Assembly: GCF_946479715.1 (NCBI RefSeq)
Contig: NZ_CAMLHF010000009.1
Span: forward strand, 1 to 55,660
From: an uncultured Pedobacter sp.
Lineage (GTDB): Bacteria > Bacteroidota > Bacteroidia > Sphingobacteriales > Sphingobacteriaceae
Direction: 5' to 3'
Length of the DNA stretch: 55,660 nt
The position numbers and the translations under genes were made by a program. Under the pieces are notes generated by a model. That model had not been told where the DNA came from. It did no database searches and saw nothing but the letters and a program-made list of their open reading frames with translations. Within the stretch, counting starts at the first letter, position 1, and every line of letters starts with the position of its first letter. Shown here piece by piece: positions 25,709-34,220 of the stretch.

Positions 25709-28700
25709 ATGAGACTGAAACAGAGCATTTTAATGCTCTGTCTTCTGCTTGCTTCCTCTGGGTGCAACATGTCAAAAAAGACAAGTCAGAGGAATGCTAA
25801 GGGAATAACCGACCCTGATCAAAAGCAGTTTGCAGAGCATATCCGTACTACCGAATTTCAGACACCTGAGCAGGAGCGTGCGGGATTTAAATTACCTCCG
25901 GGATTCGAAATTACACTTTATGCATCTGAACCCGACATCGGAAAGCCAATAAACATGGAGTTTGATGAAAAAGGCCGCCTATGGGTCACACAATCATCTG
26001 AATATCCAATGGCGGCAGCTCCGGCAAAAGGTCATGATAAAATAACCATACTTGAAGACTCAGATGGAGATGGTAAAGCAGATAAATTTATACCATTTGC
26101 AGAAAATCTAAATATACCAATTGGCATAATACCGGTTCAGAAAGGCGCTATTGCATTTAGTATCCCAAATATTTACCAGTTTACTGATACAAATGGAGAT
26201 TGGAAATCAGATGAAAAAAAAGTAATTCTAGGTGAATTTGGTCATCAGGATACCCATGGGATGGTTAATAACTTTATAAGAGGTTTCGACGGGTGGATCT
26301 ACGCTTGCCACGGTTTTACCAATACTTCAACAATTGCAGGTACTGATGGCGATTCTATTACCATGGTTTCAGGAAACACATTTCGTTTTCGGCCCGATGG
26401 AAGCAGGGTAGAGCAAACCTCATATGGTCGTGTTAACCCATTTGGTTATACATTCGATGAATGGGGTTATTTGTATTCAGTTGATTGCCATTCTAAGCCA
26501 ATTTATCAGTTGATTAGAGGAGCTGAGTATCCCCATTTTGGTAAGAAGTCGCCAGCAATGGGTTTTGCTCCTGAAATGATGAGTTACGAGCTTGGGTCAA
26601 CAGCACTATCTGGCTTAGTATACTATTCTGGTGAACAATTTCCCGAAGAATACCGAAACAGTTTTTATTCAGGAGATGTGGTTACCTGCCGGATCAACAG
26701 AAATACAATGTCCTTTACCGGCTCATCACCGGAAGCGAAGCGTCAGGAAGATTTCTTAATCAGTTCCGACCCGTGGTTCAGGCCAGTTAACATTAAAACA
26801 GGACCCGATGGTGCTTTATATATAGCTGATTTCTATAACCGTATCATTGGGCATTATGAAGTACCCTTGGATCATCCACTGAGAGACCGTCAAAGTGGAA
26901 GGATCTGGAAAATCACTTATAACGGCGATAAAAAACATAAAGATAATAAGCTTAAAGATTGGTCAAAAGCAAGCCTTGCTGAACTGATTAAAAACTTAAA
27001 CCATCCTCAACTTAATCTAAGGATGATGATTGCCAATCAAATTGTTGAAGGTTATGGAGAAAAGTCTGTTGATCAGTTAACCAGTATACTTAAATCATCC
27101 AAAACCGATTCAAGGTCTTATATTCAGGCTCTGTGGATCTTGTTTCGTTTAAAGGCTTTGCAGGATGAGGTTCTAGATAAAGCCCTTAATCATAACGATG
27201 CAGTGATTAGAGTACATGCGTTTAGAATACTTGCCGAGAAAACATCAATTCCGTTAAAATATCAGCAAAAGGCATTAAATGCATTAAAAGATACAAATAC
27301 ACATGTACAACGTGTTGCCTCAGAAGTGCTGGGTAAATATCCAAAAGCTGCAGCGATTAAGGCTTTATTGCCGGTTTACACTGGCTCTGGTGAACGGGAT
27401 AGTCATTTAAAATACACTGTTCTATTAGCTATACGAGATAACTTAAAGAATACTGAAGTAATGAAAAGTGTTCTTGTTCAGAATTGGAATGAGGAACAGT
27501 TAAAAGTATTGGTCAAAGTTATTCTTGATGTGCCATCTAAAGAAGCGGCACTATTTGCAATGAGGTATCTGCAAAACCATAATTTATCACACAAAGAACT
27601 GGTGTCTAATTTAGAATATATTGGTCGTTATATGGATGCCGAAAATTTGAAGCAACCTATTGAGTTTATCCAGAAAAAGTTTTCTGATGATCTTGATGTG
27701 CAGTATGCATTGTTTAATACCATGCAGCAGGGTTTACGGCAACGGGGAGGGAAATTAACACCCTCAATGAAAAGCTGGGGAATCAGTCTGGCAGAAAAAT
27801 CATTAAAAAATAGCATAGCTACTTCTAATCTCTGGAGTAATAAGCCACTGGAACAAACAGGTGATCCGGTAAATCCATGGTCAACAATAAATCATGCAAT
27901 TATTGCAGAATTGCCAACTCTTAAAGTAATCTGGAGTGAGGTTAATGGTTATCCCCCAACTGGTATATTGGTCTCTCCTGATTTTGTTTTGCCCTCATCT
28001 TTGGCGCTTAGTGTATTTGACAACGATGTACATAACACTGAATCTAAAATAGGTATTTCAAAAAACACTGTTCGAATTCGGTTGGCTAAATCTAAAAAGG
28101 TAATTGCCTCTTATCGTGCAGTATTTAATGAAAAAATGGACGCTAAAGAACTTATGAAATCAGTTAAGTTCAATTTAGAACCTTATAAAGGGCAACTGGC
28201 ATTTATTGAAGTTGTTGATAGTACCAAGACCGGATCTGTTGGGATTGGAGGATTAATGCCTGCTGTTTTAGATATTCCGGATAAAAGCGTAGCAGAAACA
28301 GCCGCGCGCTATACTCTAGCGGCTGAAATTGTAAATGATTATAAGGTAAGTGAGCTGGAACCAGAAATGGAAATGTTAGCAAAAGCACGCCGAGCAGATT
28401 ATAAGACGCGGGCTGCGGCTGCAATGGCTTTAATGAACTTAAACTCTGCTAAGCATAAAGCACTAATCTCCGAGATATTTTTAAGTCTTGATGAGAGTCA
28501 GTTATTGAAAGAAAAGATTGCTCAGGTAATTGGTCAGGATAATTCTGAAAGCCGATATGCCTTATTACAAAAAGGTTTTGAGGGAAGTCAACGCAGCTTA
28601 CAGCTTGCAATCGCAGCTATACTCATGAACTCTGAAAAAGGTATTGATTACCTTTTGGCATCTGTTAAACAGGGCGATGTAAAATTTGATCTTTTATCTG

Positions 28701-29254
28701 AATTGCCAGTAAAAGAGGGGCTTGCTGCGAATATTAGCCCGAAACAACAAAAGCAATTAGATCAAATGAGCTTAGGTCAGGCTTCGGAAAGCGAAGCACG
28801 GAAAAAGCTGATAGCATCCAGATTGTTAGAATTTGATCCTATGGCTGTAACTGTTGAATCTGGTAAAGCAATGTTCATACAGAATTGTAGCATGTGCCAC
28901 CAGATAAAAGGAAATGGTGGTATGATAGGCCCGCAGCTCGATGGTATTGGGAACTGGGGTCAAAAGGCCTTAACAGAAAAGGTATTAGATCCAAATCGTA
29001 ATATTTCACATGCTTTTAGAACATACAATATTGTTTTAACCAACGGAAAAGTGTTAACCGGTTTGTATCGCAGAGAAGAGGGGCAAGTACTGGTATTTGC
29101 AAACCCGGGTGGGCAGGAATTTTCCGTTCCTAAAAATGAAATTAAAGAAAGAAAACCTTCTAAATACACGCTAATGCCAGATCAATTTAGTAAAACCATT
29201 GCCAAAAAGGATTTTGATGCATTGCTTAAGTATTTGTTAAGCGTAAAAGAATAG
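25709..29254 (+). CDS. PVC-type cytochrome c lipoprotein with propeller and HEAT repeats
   Basis: This is a 1181-residue lipoprotein (Cys19 in ASSGC). The N-terminal part (about 45-415) is the membrane-bound dehydrogenase-type beta-propeller common in Planctomycetes (GFEITLYASEP, FDEKGRLWVTQSSEYP, TGPDGALYIADFYNRIIGHYE). The middle (about 420-1030) includes HEAT-like repeats. The C-terminal about 130 residues are the PVC-type heme-binding domain: CSMCH (Cys1060, Cys1063, His1064), and Met1156 in YTLMPDQF as a possible axial ligand. It probably transfers electrons in the periplasm from a sugar or organic substrate. It starts a second operon with the FG-GAP protein 31 bases downstream. Confidence 0.9.
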   Translation: MRLKQSILMLCLLLASSGCNMSKKTSQRNAKGITDPDQKQFAEHIRTTEFQTPEQERAGFKLPPGFEITLYASEPDIGKPINMEFDEKGRLWVTQSSEYPMAAAPAKGHDKITILEDSDGDGKADKFIPFAENLNIPIGIIPVQKGAIAFSIPNIYQFTDTNGDWKSDEKKVILGEFGHQDTHGMVNNFIRGFDGWIYACHGFTNTSTIAGTDGDSITMVSGNTFRFRPDGSRVEQTSYGRVNPFGYTFDEWGYLYSVDCHSKPIYQLIRGAEYPHFGKKSPAMGFAPEMMSYELGSTALSGLVYYSGEQFPEEYRNSFYSGDVVTCRINRNTMSFTGSSPEAKRQEDFLISSDPWFRPVNIKTGPDGALYIADFYNRIIGHYEVPLDHPLRDRQSGRIWKITYNGDKKHKDNKLKDWSKASLAELIKNLNHPQLNLRMMIANQIVEGYGEKSVDQLTSILKSSKTDSRSYIQALWILFRLKALQDEVLDKALNHNDAVIRVHAFRILAEKTSIPLKYQQKALNALKDTNTHVQRVASEVLGKYPKAAAIKALLPVYTGSGERDSHLKYTVLLAIRDNLKNTEVMKSVLVQNWNEEQLKVLVKVILDVPSKEAALFAMRYLQNHNLSHKELVSNLEYIGRYMDAENLKQPIEFIQKKFSDDLDVQYALFNTMQQGLRQRGGKLTPSMKSWGISLAEKSLKNSIATSNLWSNKPLEQTGDPVNPWSTINHAIIAELPTLKVIWSEVNGYPPTGILVSPDFVLPSSLALSVFDNDVHNTESKIGISKNTVRIRLAKSKKVIASYRAVFNEKMDAKELMKSVKFNLEPYKGQLAFIEVVDSTKTGSVGIGGLMPAVLDIPDKSVAETAARYTLAAEIVNDYKVSELEPEMEMLAKARRADYKTRAAAAMALMNLNSAKHKALISEIFLSLDESQLLKEKIAQVIGQDNSESRYALLQKGFEGSQRSLQLAIAAILMNSEKGIDYLLASVKQGDVKFDLLSELPVKEGLAANISPKQQKQLDQMSLGQASESEARKKLIASRLLEFDPMAVTVESGKAMFIQNCSMCHQIKGNGGMIGPQLDGIGNWGQKALTEKVLDPNRNISHAFRTYNIVLTNGKVLTGLYRREEGQVLVFANPGGQEFSVPKNEIKERKPSKYTLMPDQFSKTIAKKDFDALLKYLLSVKE

Positions 29255-29285
29255 ATATTGAATTATTCATAATAAAAAGATAAAA

Positions 29286-30476
29286 ATGAAGAACATAAAC
29301 AGACCACTAATTGCATGTTTGGTTGTCGGTATTTTACTGCTTAGCAATACTGGCTCCGCACAGGTGAAAAATAAAAATATAAAAGAGATACAGTTTAAAA
29401 AGCACATTTTAATAGATGAGTTTGTTACTGAAGGATCAGCAGTAGGTGATATAAACAAAGATGGCAAAATGGATATTATTGCAGGACCTTACTGGTTTGA
29501 AGCACCAGATTGGAAGCGACATGAACTTGACGCACCCAAAAAGTTTAACTGGAGAGATTCTTATAGTAATTCATTTCTTAATTACGCAATGGATGTAAAT
29601 CAAGATGGTTGGTTGGATGTGATTCGTGTCGATTTCCCCGGTGAACCTGCTGTATGGTATGAAAACCCTAAGAACAAAGAAGGACACTGGAAAATGCATA
29701 CATTATATTCATCAGTAGGGAATGAGTCGCCCGCCTTTGTAGATGTTGATGGAGATGGAAGGATTGATTTGTTATGTGCTGATTCTAAGGGGAACAAGGT
29801 GATTTGGTTAAAAGCTCCCTCTATAAAGGGCGACACAGCATGGACAGTTAATGTAATTAGCGATGTAAAAGATAGAGGCACACATCAATTTACACATGGT
29901 TTGGGCTATGGCGATATCAATAAAGATGGTCGATCTGACGTATTTATTAAAAGCGGATGGTGGGAAGCACCTGAAGACCGTAAGCAGACCAATTGGACAT
30001 GGCATCCTGCTAATTTCGGTGATGACTGCTCACAAATGTATGCCATGGATTTAGATGGAGATGGTGATATTGATATTGTGAGTGCTTCATCCCATAATTA
30101 CGGGATCTGGTGGCATGAGCAAGTAAAAGATGATCAGGGAAATATAGACTGGAAGCGTCATGAGATTTCGAAAGCTTTTTCGCAAACACATGGTCTTGCA
30201 ATGGTTGATGTAAACAAAGATGGTCATCCTGATCTGGTAACTGGAAAGCGCTTTTACGCACACAATGGACACGATCCGGGTGAAGAAGAACCTGCAGTGA
30301 TTTATTGGTTTGAATATAAGCCGGGAAAAATTCCCTCTTGGATTGCGCATCAGATTGACGATAATTCCGGGATAGGCTTGCAAGTAGTAACTCAAGATAT
30401 GAATAAGGATAAACGCATAGATATTGTTATTGGAAACAAGAAAGGAGTGTTCTATTTTGAGCAATTGAAAAAGTAG
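29286..30476 (+). CDS. Secreted seven-bladed FG-GAP/VCBS propeller protein
   Basis: The 396 residues have a signal peptide ending TGSAQ and seven Asp-rich repeats: DINKDGKMD, DVNQDGWLD, DVDGDGRID, DINKDGRSD, DLDGDGDID, DVNKDGHPD and DMNKDKRID. This is enough for one complete seven-bladed propeller and nothing else. FG-GAP propellers bind calcium and ligands or act as lyase scaffolds. The repeated YWFEAP and WKRHE stretches resemble proteins annotated only as VCBS repeat-containing. It closes the operon started by the cytochrome gene. Confidence 0.9.
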   Translation: MKNINRPLIACLVVGILLLSNTGSAQVKNKNIKEIQFKKHILIDEFVTEGSAVGDINKDGKMDIIAGPYWFEAPDWKRHELDAPKKFNWRDSYSNSFLNYAMDVNQDGWLDVIRVDFPGEPAVWYENPKNKEGHWKMHTLYSSVGNESPAFVDVDGDGRIDLLCADSKGNKVIWLKAPSIKGDTAWTVNVISDVKDRGTHQFTHGLGYGDINKDGRSDVFIKSGWWEAPEDRKQTNWTWHPANFGDDCSQMYAMDLDGDGDIDIVSASSHNYGIWWHEQVKDDQGNIDWKRHEISKAFSQTHGLAMVDVNKDGHPDLVTGKRFYAHNGHDPGEEEPAVIYWFEYKPGKIPSWIAHQIDDNSGIGLQVVTQDMNKDKRIDIVIGNKKGVFYFEQLKK

Positions 30477-30514
30477 TTTTTTTTGTATATTTATGATAAC
30501 CAAATATTTAAATA

Positions 30515-31291
30515 ATGAAAAAGCAATTGACGCTCCTAATTGTTGCTGCATCCTTATTGCTGGTAACATGTAAAAAAAAATCAGGATCTGATGAACCTGA
30601 GGCAACTCCTGTTAAGTTATTATCAAGGATAATAGAGGTAAGTGGATTTCCAACGCCAACCACAAAATTCACAATATATACTTACGATGATAAAAAAAGG
30701 ATAAGTACAATTAGCTGGGCCGGAAAAGAATTTACGACATATACCTATCATGGTGATGAGCTATTTAGCATAGATACAAAGTTCGGTAATAAGAGAAATC
30801 TTTCGGAATTTTCGTATGCTGATGGAAAACCAAAACAAATAGTCAGGAAATTTTATACCGATGGGGAATTAAAAGGAGGGGTCACTCTAGGGAATATTTA
30901 TACCGGAGATAAGATTACCGAAGTTCACGTAAATGAATCTGGTACTGTGGCACAAAAGCGATTTTATCGGTATGCTGGAGATAATATTGTCGGGTATGAT
31001 AGTCAAACGGATGTATTTATCATAAAGGAATCTACTTTTGGAACAAAAAAAAGCATGTATTTTAATTCACGATTAAAATACATAAATGGAATAGAGACCT
31101 TTGACAGGTTTTCACCTAATGATTTGCTTGCTTCAGTTATAAAGTATCCAAACGGCGCGGAACTTCGGCAAAAAAATACATTCACTTACGATGATGATGA
31201 CTTTCCTGTAACTTTGTTAACGGAGGCTACATTTGAATCTGGCGAAAGTGCAGGAACCTTTAGATATACTTTTGAGTATAAGATGTATTGA
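30515..31291 (+). CDS. Lipoprotein with YD-repeat-like strands, unknown function
   Basis: The 258 residues begin with a lipoprotein signal and lipobox LLVTC (Cys19), then a Lys-rich linker (KKKSGSDEPE). The rest consists of short paired strands such as TIYTYDDKKRISTISW and YTYHGDELFSID, resembling YD repeats and the DUF4595-type lipoproteins of Bacteroidota. Probably surface or periplasmic; no enzymatic motif is seen. It lies 38 bases after the FG-GAP gene, so read-through is possible, but codon and domain type differ from that operon. Confidence 0.82.
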   Translation: MKKQLTLLIVAASLLLVTCKKKSGSDEPEATPVKLLSRIIEVSGFPTPTTKFTIYTYDDKKRISTISWAGKEFTTYTYHGDELFSIDTKFGNKRNLSEFSYADGKPKQIVRKFYTDGELKGGVTLGNIYTGDKITEVHVNESGTVAQKRFYRYAGDNIVGYDSQTDVFIIKESTFGTKKSMYFNSRLKYINGIETFDRFSPNDLLASVIKYPNGAELRQKNTFTYDDDDFPVTLLTEATFESGESAGTFRYTFEYKMY

Positions 31292-31370
31292 TTCTATGCA
31301 TGATGTAAGTTTTCTTCGGTTTCTGCAACCTATTGAGAAATTGAAGAAATATGTATTTAATTATTAATCT

Positions 31371-31847
31371 ATGGATGAGCAGCCCTTTTTAGTACTGATT
31401 CAGGAACATCAGGGTATTATCCATAAGATTTGCAGATTATACCGCGATAGTAAGGAAGATCGGGAAGATCTTTTTCAGGAAATCACCTATCAACTATGGA
31501 AGTCCTTCCCTTCATTTAAAGGCGAAGCAAAGGTAAGTACATGGATGTACCGTATTGCACTCAATACAGCAATTGCTTCGTTTCGGAAAAAAAGACTTGA
31601 TGTTGAATATCATCAAGTGTTGCCGGATTTGCCTGATGACGAGGTAGATGAAGAATATGCCATTCGGCAAGAAAGCTTGTTTGCAACGTTAAAACAACTT
31701 AACGAAAGTGAAAGGGCTATTGTTGCCCTTTACCTTGACGACCTTAGTTATAGGCAAATTGCCGAAATAATTGGCATAAATGAAAACAATGTAGGGGTTA
31801 AGCTCAATCGAATAAAACTCAAAATCCAAAAACTTTTAATCAGATAA
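31371..31847 (+). CDS. ECF-subfamily RNA polymerase sigma factor
   Basis: This 158-residue sigma-70 protein has region 2 (about 10-75: EDLFQEITYQLWKSFPSF, STWMYRIALNTAI) and region 4 (about 100-155: LNESERAIVALYLDDLSY, IAEIIGINENNVGVKLNRI). There is no regulatory extension. The start ATG at 31371 follows an A/T-rich leader. The following gene begins 2 bases after the stop and encodes a four-helix membrane protein, the usual position of an anti-sigma factor, although it lacks a recognisable anti-sigma domain. Confidence 0.95.
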   Translation: MDEQPFLVLIQEHQGIIHKICRLYRDSKEDREDLFQEITYQLWKSFPSFKGEAKVSTWMYRIALNTAIASFRKKRLDVEYHQVLPDLPDDEVDEEYAIRQESLFATLKQLNESERAIVALYLDDLSYRQIAEIIGINENNVGVKLNRIKLKIQKLLIR

Positions 31848-31849
31848 TT

Positions 31850-32410
31850 ATGGAAACTGATCCACTTAAATTAGCATGGAATGCTGTACAAACGCCAGTT
31901 AAAACGAATAAAGAACTGAGCTCAATGCTTATCGAAAGTAAACACCCGGTGCTTAAGGGCATTAGAAAGCAGTTTACAATAGAGATAATCGGCTGGTCGG
32001 TATTTTTGCTTTGCTATTATACCATGTTTGACGGCGATCAAAAGCCCATTGCAATCAATATATTACTCGTTGTATCTATGTTCTTTGCGCTTATTCATAA
32101 TGTTTTGGGCTACAATTTTTCGAAATATCTTATTAATGGAGGCACAATTAAGTCATCTTTAGAAAGATACCTGTCAAAAATTAAAGTTTACGCAGCTGTA
32201 TCAATCTCTTCCAGGGTCTTCCTGATTACAGGTTTTCTAGTCTTTTTTACTTATAATATAAACTTTACAACAAGCAAATACGTTTTGTTGGCTGGAGTTA
32301 TTATTGTGTCCATAGTGCAATTACGCTGGTTATTCCTTTTATGGACAAAGCGACTTAAAGTGCTCAACAATACAATTATGGAATTTAGTTTGGAAAAAGA
32401 CACTCTGTAA
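31850..32410 (+). CDS. Four-helix membrane protein, possible anti-sigma factor
   Basis: The 186 residues have a cytosolic N-terminus of about 45 residues (PLKLAWNAVQTPVKTNKEL) and four hydrophobic helices (about 48-65, 70-88, 115-133, 143-161). The C-terminus (LKVLNNTIMEFSLEKDTL) is cytosolic. It starts 2 bases after the ECF sigma stop, which strongly suggests co-translation and a partner role. No zinc-binding anti-sigma motif or FecR domain is seen, so a sigma-inhibiting function is an inference from position. Confidence 0.8.
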   Translation: METDPLKLAWNAVQTPVKTNKELSSMLIESKHPVLKGIRKQFTIEIIGWSVFLLCYYTMFDGDQKPIAINILLVVSMFFALIHNVLGYNFSKYLINGGTIKSSLERYLSKIKVYAAVSISSRVFLITGFLVFFTYNINFTTSKYVLLAGVIIVSIVQLRWLFLLWTKRLKVLNNTIMEFSLEKDTL

Positions 32411-32440
32411 GACACATTTGTTTAGACTTAAATATATCGT

Positions 32441-32818
32441 ATGTACGTGTTTCTGGATTGGTTTTTTACAGTATTACACTTAATCATTATTGGATTTAAC
32501 CTGGTAGGATGGATTTGGAGAAAGACAAGAGCGCTTCATTTTGTTTTTGTACTATTAACAGCTGGTTCATGGCTGATATTAGGTATTTGGTTTGGACTCG
32601 GTTATTGCCCAATAACTGATTGGCAGTGGCAAATAAAGGAAAAACTGGGCGAAACCAATTTGCCAAACTCCTTCATAAAGTACCTTGTTGATAAAGTAAC
32701 CGGGGCAGATGTATCTTCCACATTTGTTGATATTGCCACAGCATCATGCTTTATTGCAGCAGTATTATTATCCGTTTATTTAAATTTTATTAAAAAGAAA
32801 CGACAGAGCCCTATTTGA
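32441..32818 (+). CDS. DUF2784-family membrane protein
   Basis: This 125-residue protein has four hydrophobic helices and the conserved family stretch GLGYCPITDWQWQIKEKLG between helices 2 and 3, with a Cys and two Trp at fixed places. The helices are arranged as in DUF2784 proteins, whose function is unknown. It lies 30 bases after the putative anti-sigma gene and probably belongs to the same transcript, which ends at the hairpin at 32.86 kb. Confidence 0.85.
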   Translation: MYVFLDWFFTVLHLIIIGFNLVGWIWRKTRALHFVFVLLTAGSWLILGIWFGLGYCPITDWQWQIKEKLGETNLPNSFIKYLVDKVTGADVSSTFVDIATASCFIAAVLLSVYLNFIKKKRQSPI

Positions 32819-32857
32819 ATAGGATCATTAATAACTCAGAACAAAATGATTAGAAAC

Positions 32858-32892
32858 AAAAAAAGCATCCTTTTAAGGGGATGCTTTTTTTT
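32858..32892. terminator. Bidirectional terminator between DUF2784 and cold-shock genes
   Basis: GCATCC (32865-32870) pairs with GGATGC (32879-32884). The stem is extended by a flanking A-run on the left and T-run on the right, so the hairpin is U-tailed in both directions. It serves the convergent DUF2784 and cspA-like genes. Confidence 0.88.
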
Positions 32893-32911
32893 AATTTATA
32901 AAATGAGTTGA

Positions 32912-33103
32912 TTAACTGATCTTAACATTAATTGCGTTTAAGCCTTTTTTACCTTGCTCAACGTCATAGCTTACTGAATCATTCTCACGAATGCTATCGA
33001 TTAAGCCTGAAGAGTGTACAAAGATTTCGCTATCACCATTAGCTGGCACGATAAATCCAAAACCTTTTGTCTCATTGAAAAACTTTACTGTTCCTTGTTG
33101 CAT
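32912..33103 (-). CDS. Cold-shock domain protein (CspA family)
   Basis: This 63-residue single cold-shock domain has both RNA-binding motifs, RNP1 in KGFGFIV and RNP2 in IFVHSSG. The opening MQQGTVKFFNETKGFGF is the family norm, and the end NAINVKIS is typical. It binds single-stranded RNA and DNA as an RNA chaperone. It is monocistronic: a convergent terminator follows, and a TACATTTG -7 box lies about 20 bases upstream of the start. Confidence 0.96.
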   Translation of the reverse strand: MQQGTVKFFNETKGFGFIVPANGDSEIFVHSSGLIDSIRENDSVSYDVEQGKKGLNAINVKIS

Positions 33104-33125
33104 TATATTGTAATTTAATTATTTT

Positions 33126-33133
33126 CAAATGTA
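33126..33133 (-). promoter_or_regulatory. -7 box (TACATTTG) of the cold-shock gene
   Basis: CAAATGTA on the plus strand reads TACATTTG on the minus strand, an exact TAnnTTTG match, 22 bases upstream of the ATG. A TTG lies about 22 bases further upstream as a possible -33 element. Confidence 0.6.
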
Positions 33134-33207
33134 CATTTAATTTATTGAAAAACAGCAATTTATTAAAAATATATTCATTTATTCTTTAATTAAGACTTAC
33201 GGCCTAC

Positions 33208-33423
33208 TTATTTTGATCTTTTTGAAGTTATCAAAATAACCACACCTGCAATCAAAACGATACCTCCGATGTATGGAGGCCAGTTTACACTTTTTTCTCT
33301 ATCGGCTGAAATCTGAATAGGACCGGCACCAATTAACTTTTCCTTTTTAGTGTAAGTAAATCCTGTCCAAATCAGCATAACAACGCCAAGAATTATCATT
33401 ACCAATGCTATTGTTTTGTTCAT
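33208..33423 (-). CDS. Small two-helix membrane protein (DUF3185-like)
   Basis: This 71-residue protein has hydrophobic helices at about 5-22 and 50-66. The loop between them is charged and contains GAGPIQISADREKSVNWPP, and the C-terminus is basic (TSKRSK). The layout resembles DUF3185-type proteins that may help membrane stability. Its function is unknown. It is separate from the cold-shock gene (about 105 bases between them) and divergent from the DUF2071 gene. Confidence 0.8.
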   Translation of the reverse strand: MNKTIALVMIILGVVMLIWTGFTYTKKEKLIGAGPIQISADREKSVNWPPYIGGIVLIAGVVILITSKRSK

Positions 33424-33499
33424 GGCTATATCTTTAATTTATTTTATACAACAGCCTGATATATTAAATGTTTGATTATAATATTTTGTATTTTGCATA

Positions 33500-34213
33500 A
33501 TGAGTTTTTTAACCGCTGAGTGGCGAAAGCTAGCTATAGCTAATTATGCTATTGATAAGAATTTACTTATTCCTTATTTGCCGGCTGGTACAGAGCTGGA
33601 TTTATGGAATGATACCTGTTATGTAAGCTTAATTGGTTTTCTGTTTAAAAACACAAAACTGTTGGGTTTCAGTATTCCGTTTCATGCAAACTTCGAAGAG
33701 GTAAACCTTCGGTTTTATGTCAAGTATAACGATAATGGGGTGGTAAAAAGAGGCGTAGTATTTATTAAAGAGATAGTACCAAAATTTGCGTTATCTATAG
33801 TAGCTAATGCTATTTATAATGAAAACTATGAGGCCATGCCAATGAGTCACTGTATAAAGGAAAATGAAGAAGATCGTTATGTAGAATATAAGTGGCGGTA
33901 TAACAATCAATGGCAAAGTTTTAGTGTAACGGCAAACAAAGCCCTTTCAGAAATCCAGACGGGAAGCGAAACCGAATTTATTACAGGCCACTACTGGGGA
34001 TATGCAAGATATAGCTCAGAAAAAACTAACGAATATGAGGTAAAACATCCTAAATGGGCCCAATACAAAGTGAAAAGCTTTAATATCGGTGTTGATTTTG
34101 GATTAGTATATGGACAGAATTTTAGCTTTCTTACGCAACAGCAACCTGTATCTGTAATGCTCGCCGAGGGCTCTGATATTTCTGTTGAACGAAAGAATAC
34201 CATACGCATTTAA
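33500..34213 (+). CDS. YqjF/DUF2071 family protein
   Basis: The 237 residues match the DUF2071 (YqjF) family: MSFLTAEWRKLAIANYAID, LLIPYLPAGTELDLWNDTCYVSLIGFLF, and the central EEVNLRFYVKYNDNGVVKRGVVF. The fold is related to acetoacetate decarboxylase-like barrels. No signal peptide, and the biochemical role is not established. It ends 7 bases before the convergent CarboxypepD_reg gene. Confidence 0.88.
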   Translation: MSFLTAEWRKLAIANYAIDKNLLIPYLPAGTELDLWNDTCYVSLIGFLFKNTKLLGFSIPFHANFEEVNLRFYVKYNDNGVVKRGVVFIKEIVPKFALSIVANAIYNENYEAMPMSHCIKENEEDRYVEYKWRYNNQWQSFSVTANKALSEIQTGSETEFITGHYWGYARYSSEKTNEYEVKHPKWAQYKVKSFNIGVDFGLVYGQNFSFLTQQQPVSVMLAEGSDISVERKNTIRI

Positions 34214-34220
34214 GTACTTA

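Noticed and set aside
30087..30605. A 172-residue minus-strand open frame across the FG-GAP end and lipoprotein start
   Set aside because: It overlaps two well-supported plus-strand genes and shows no domain; explained as a shadow frame.
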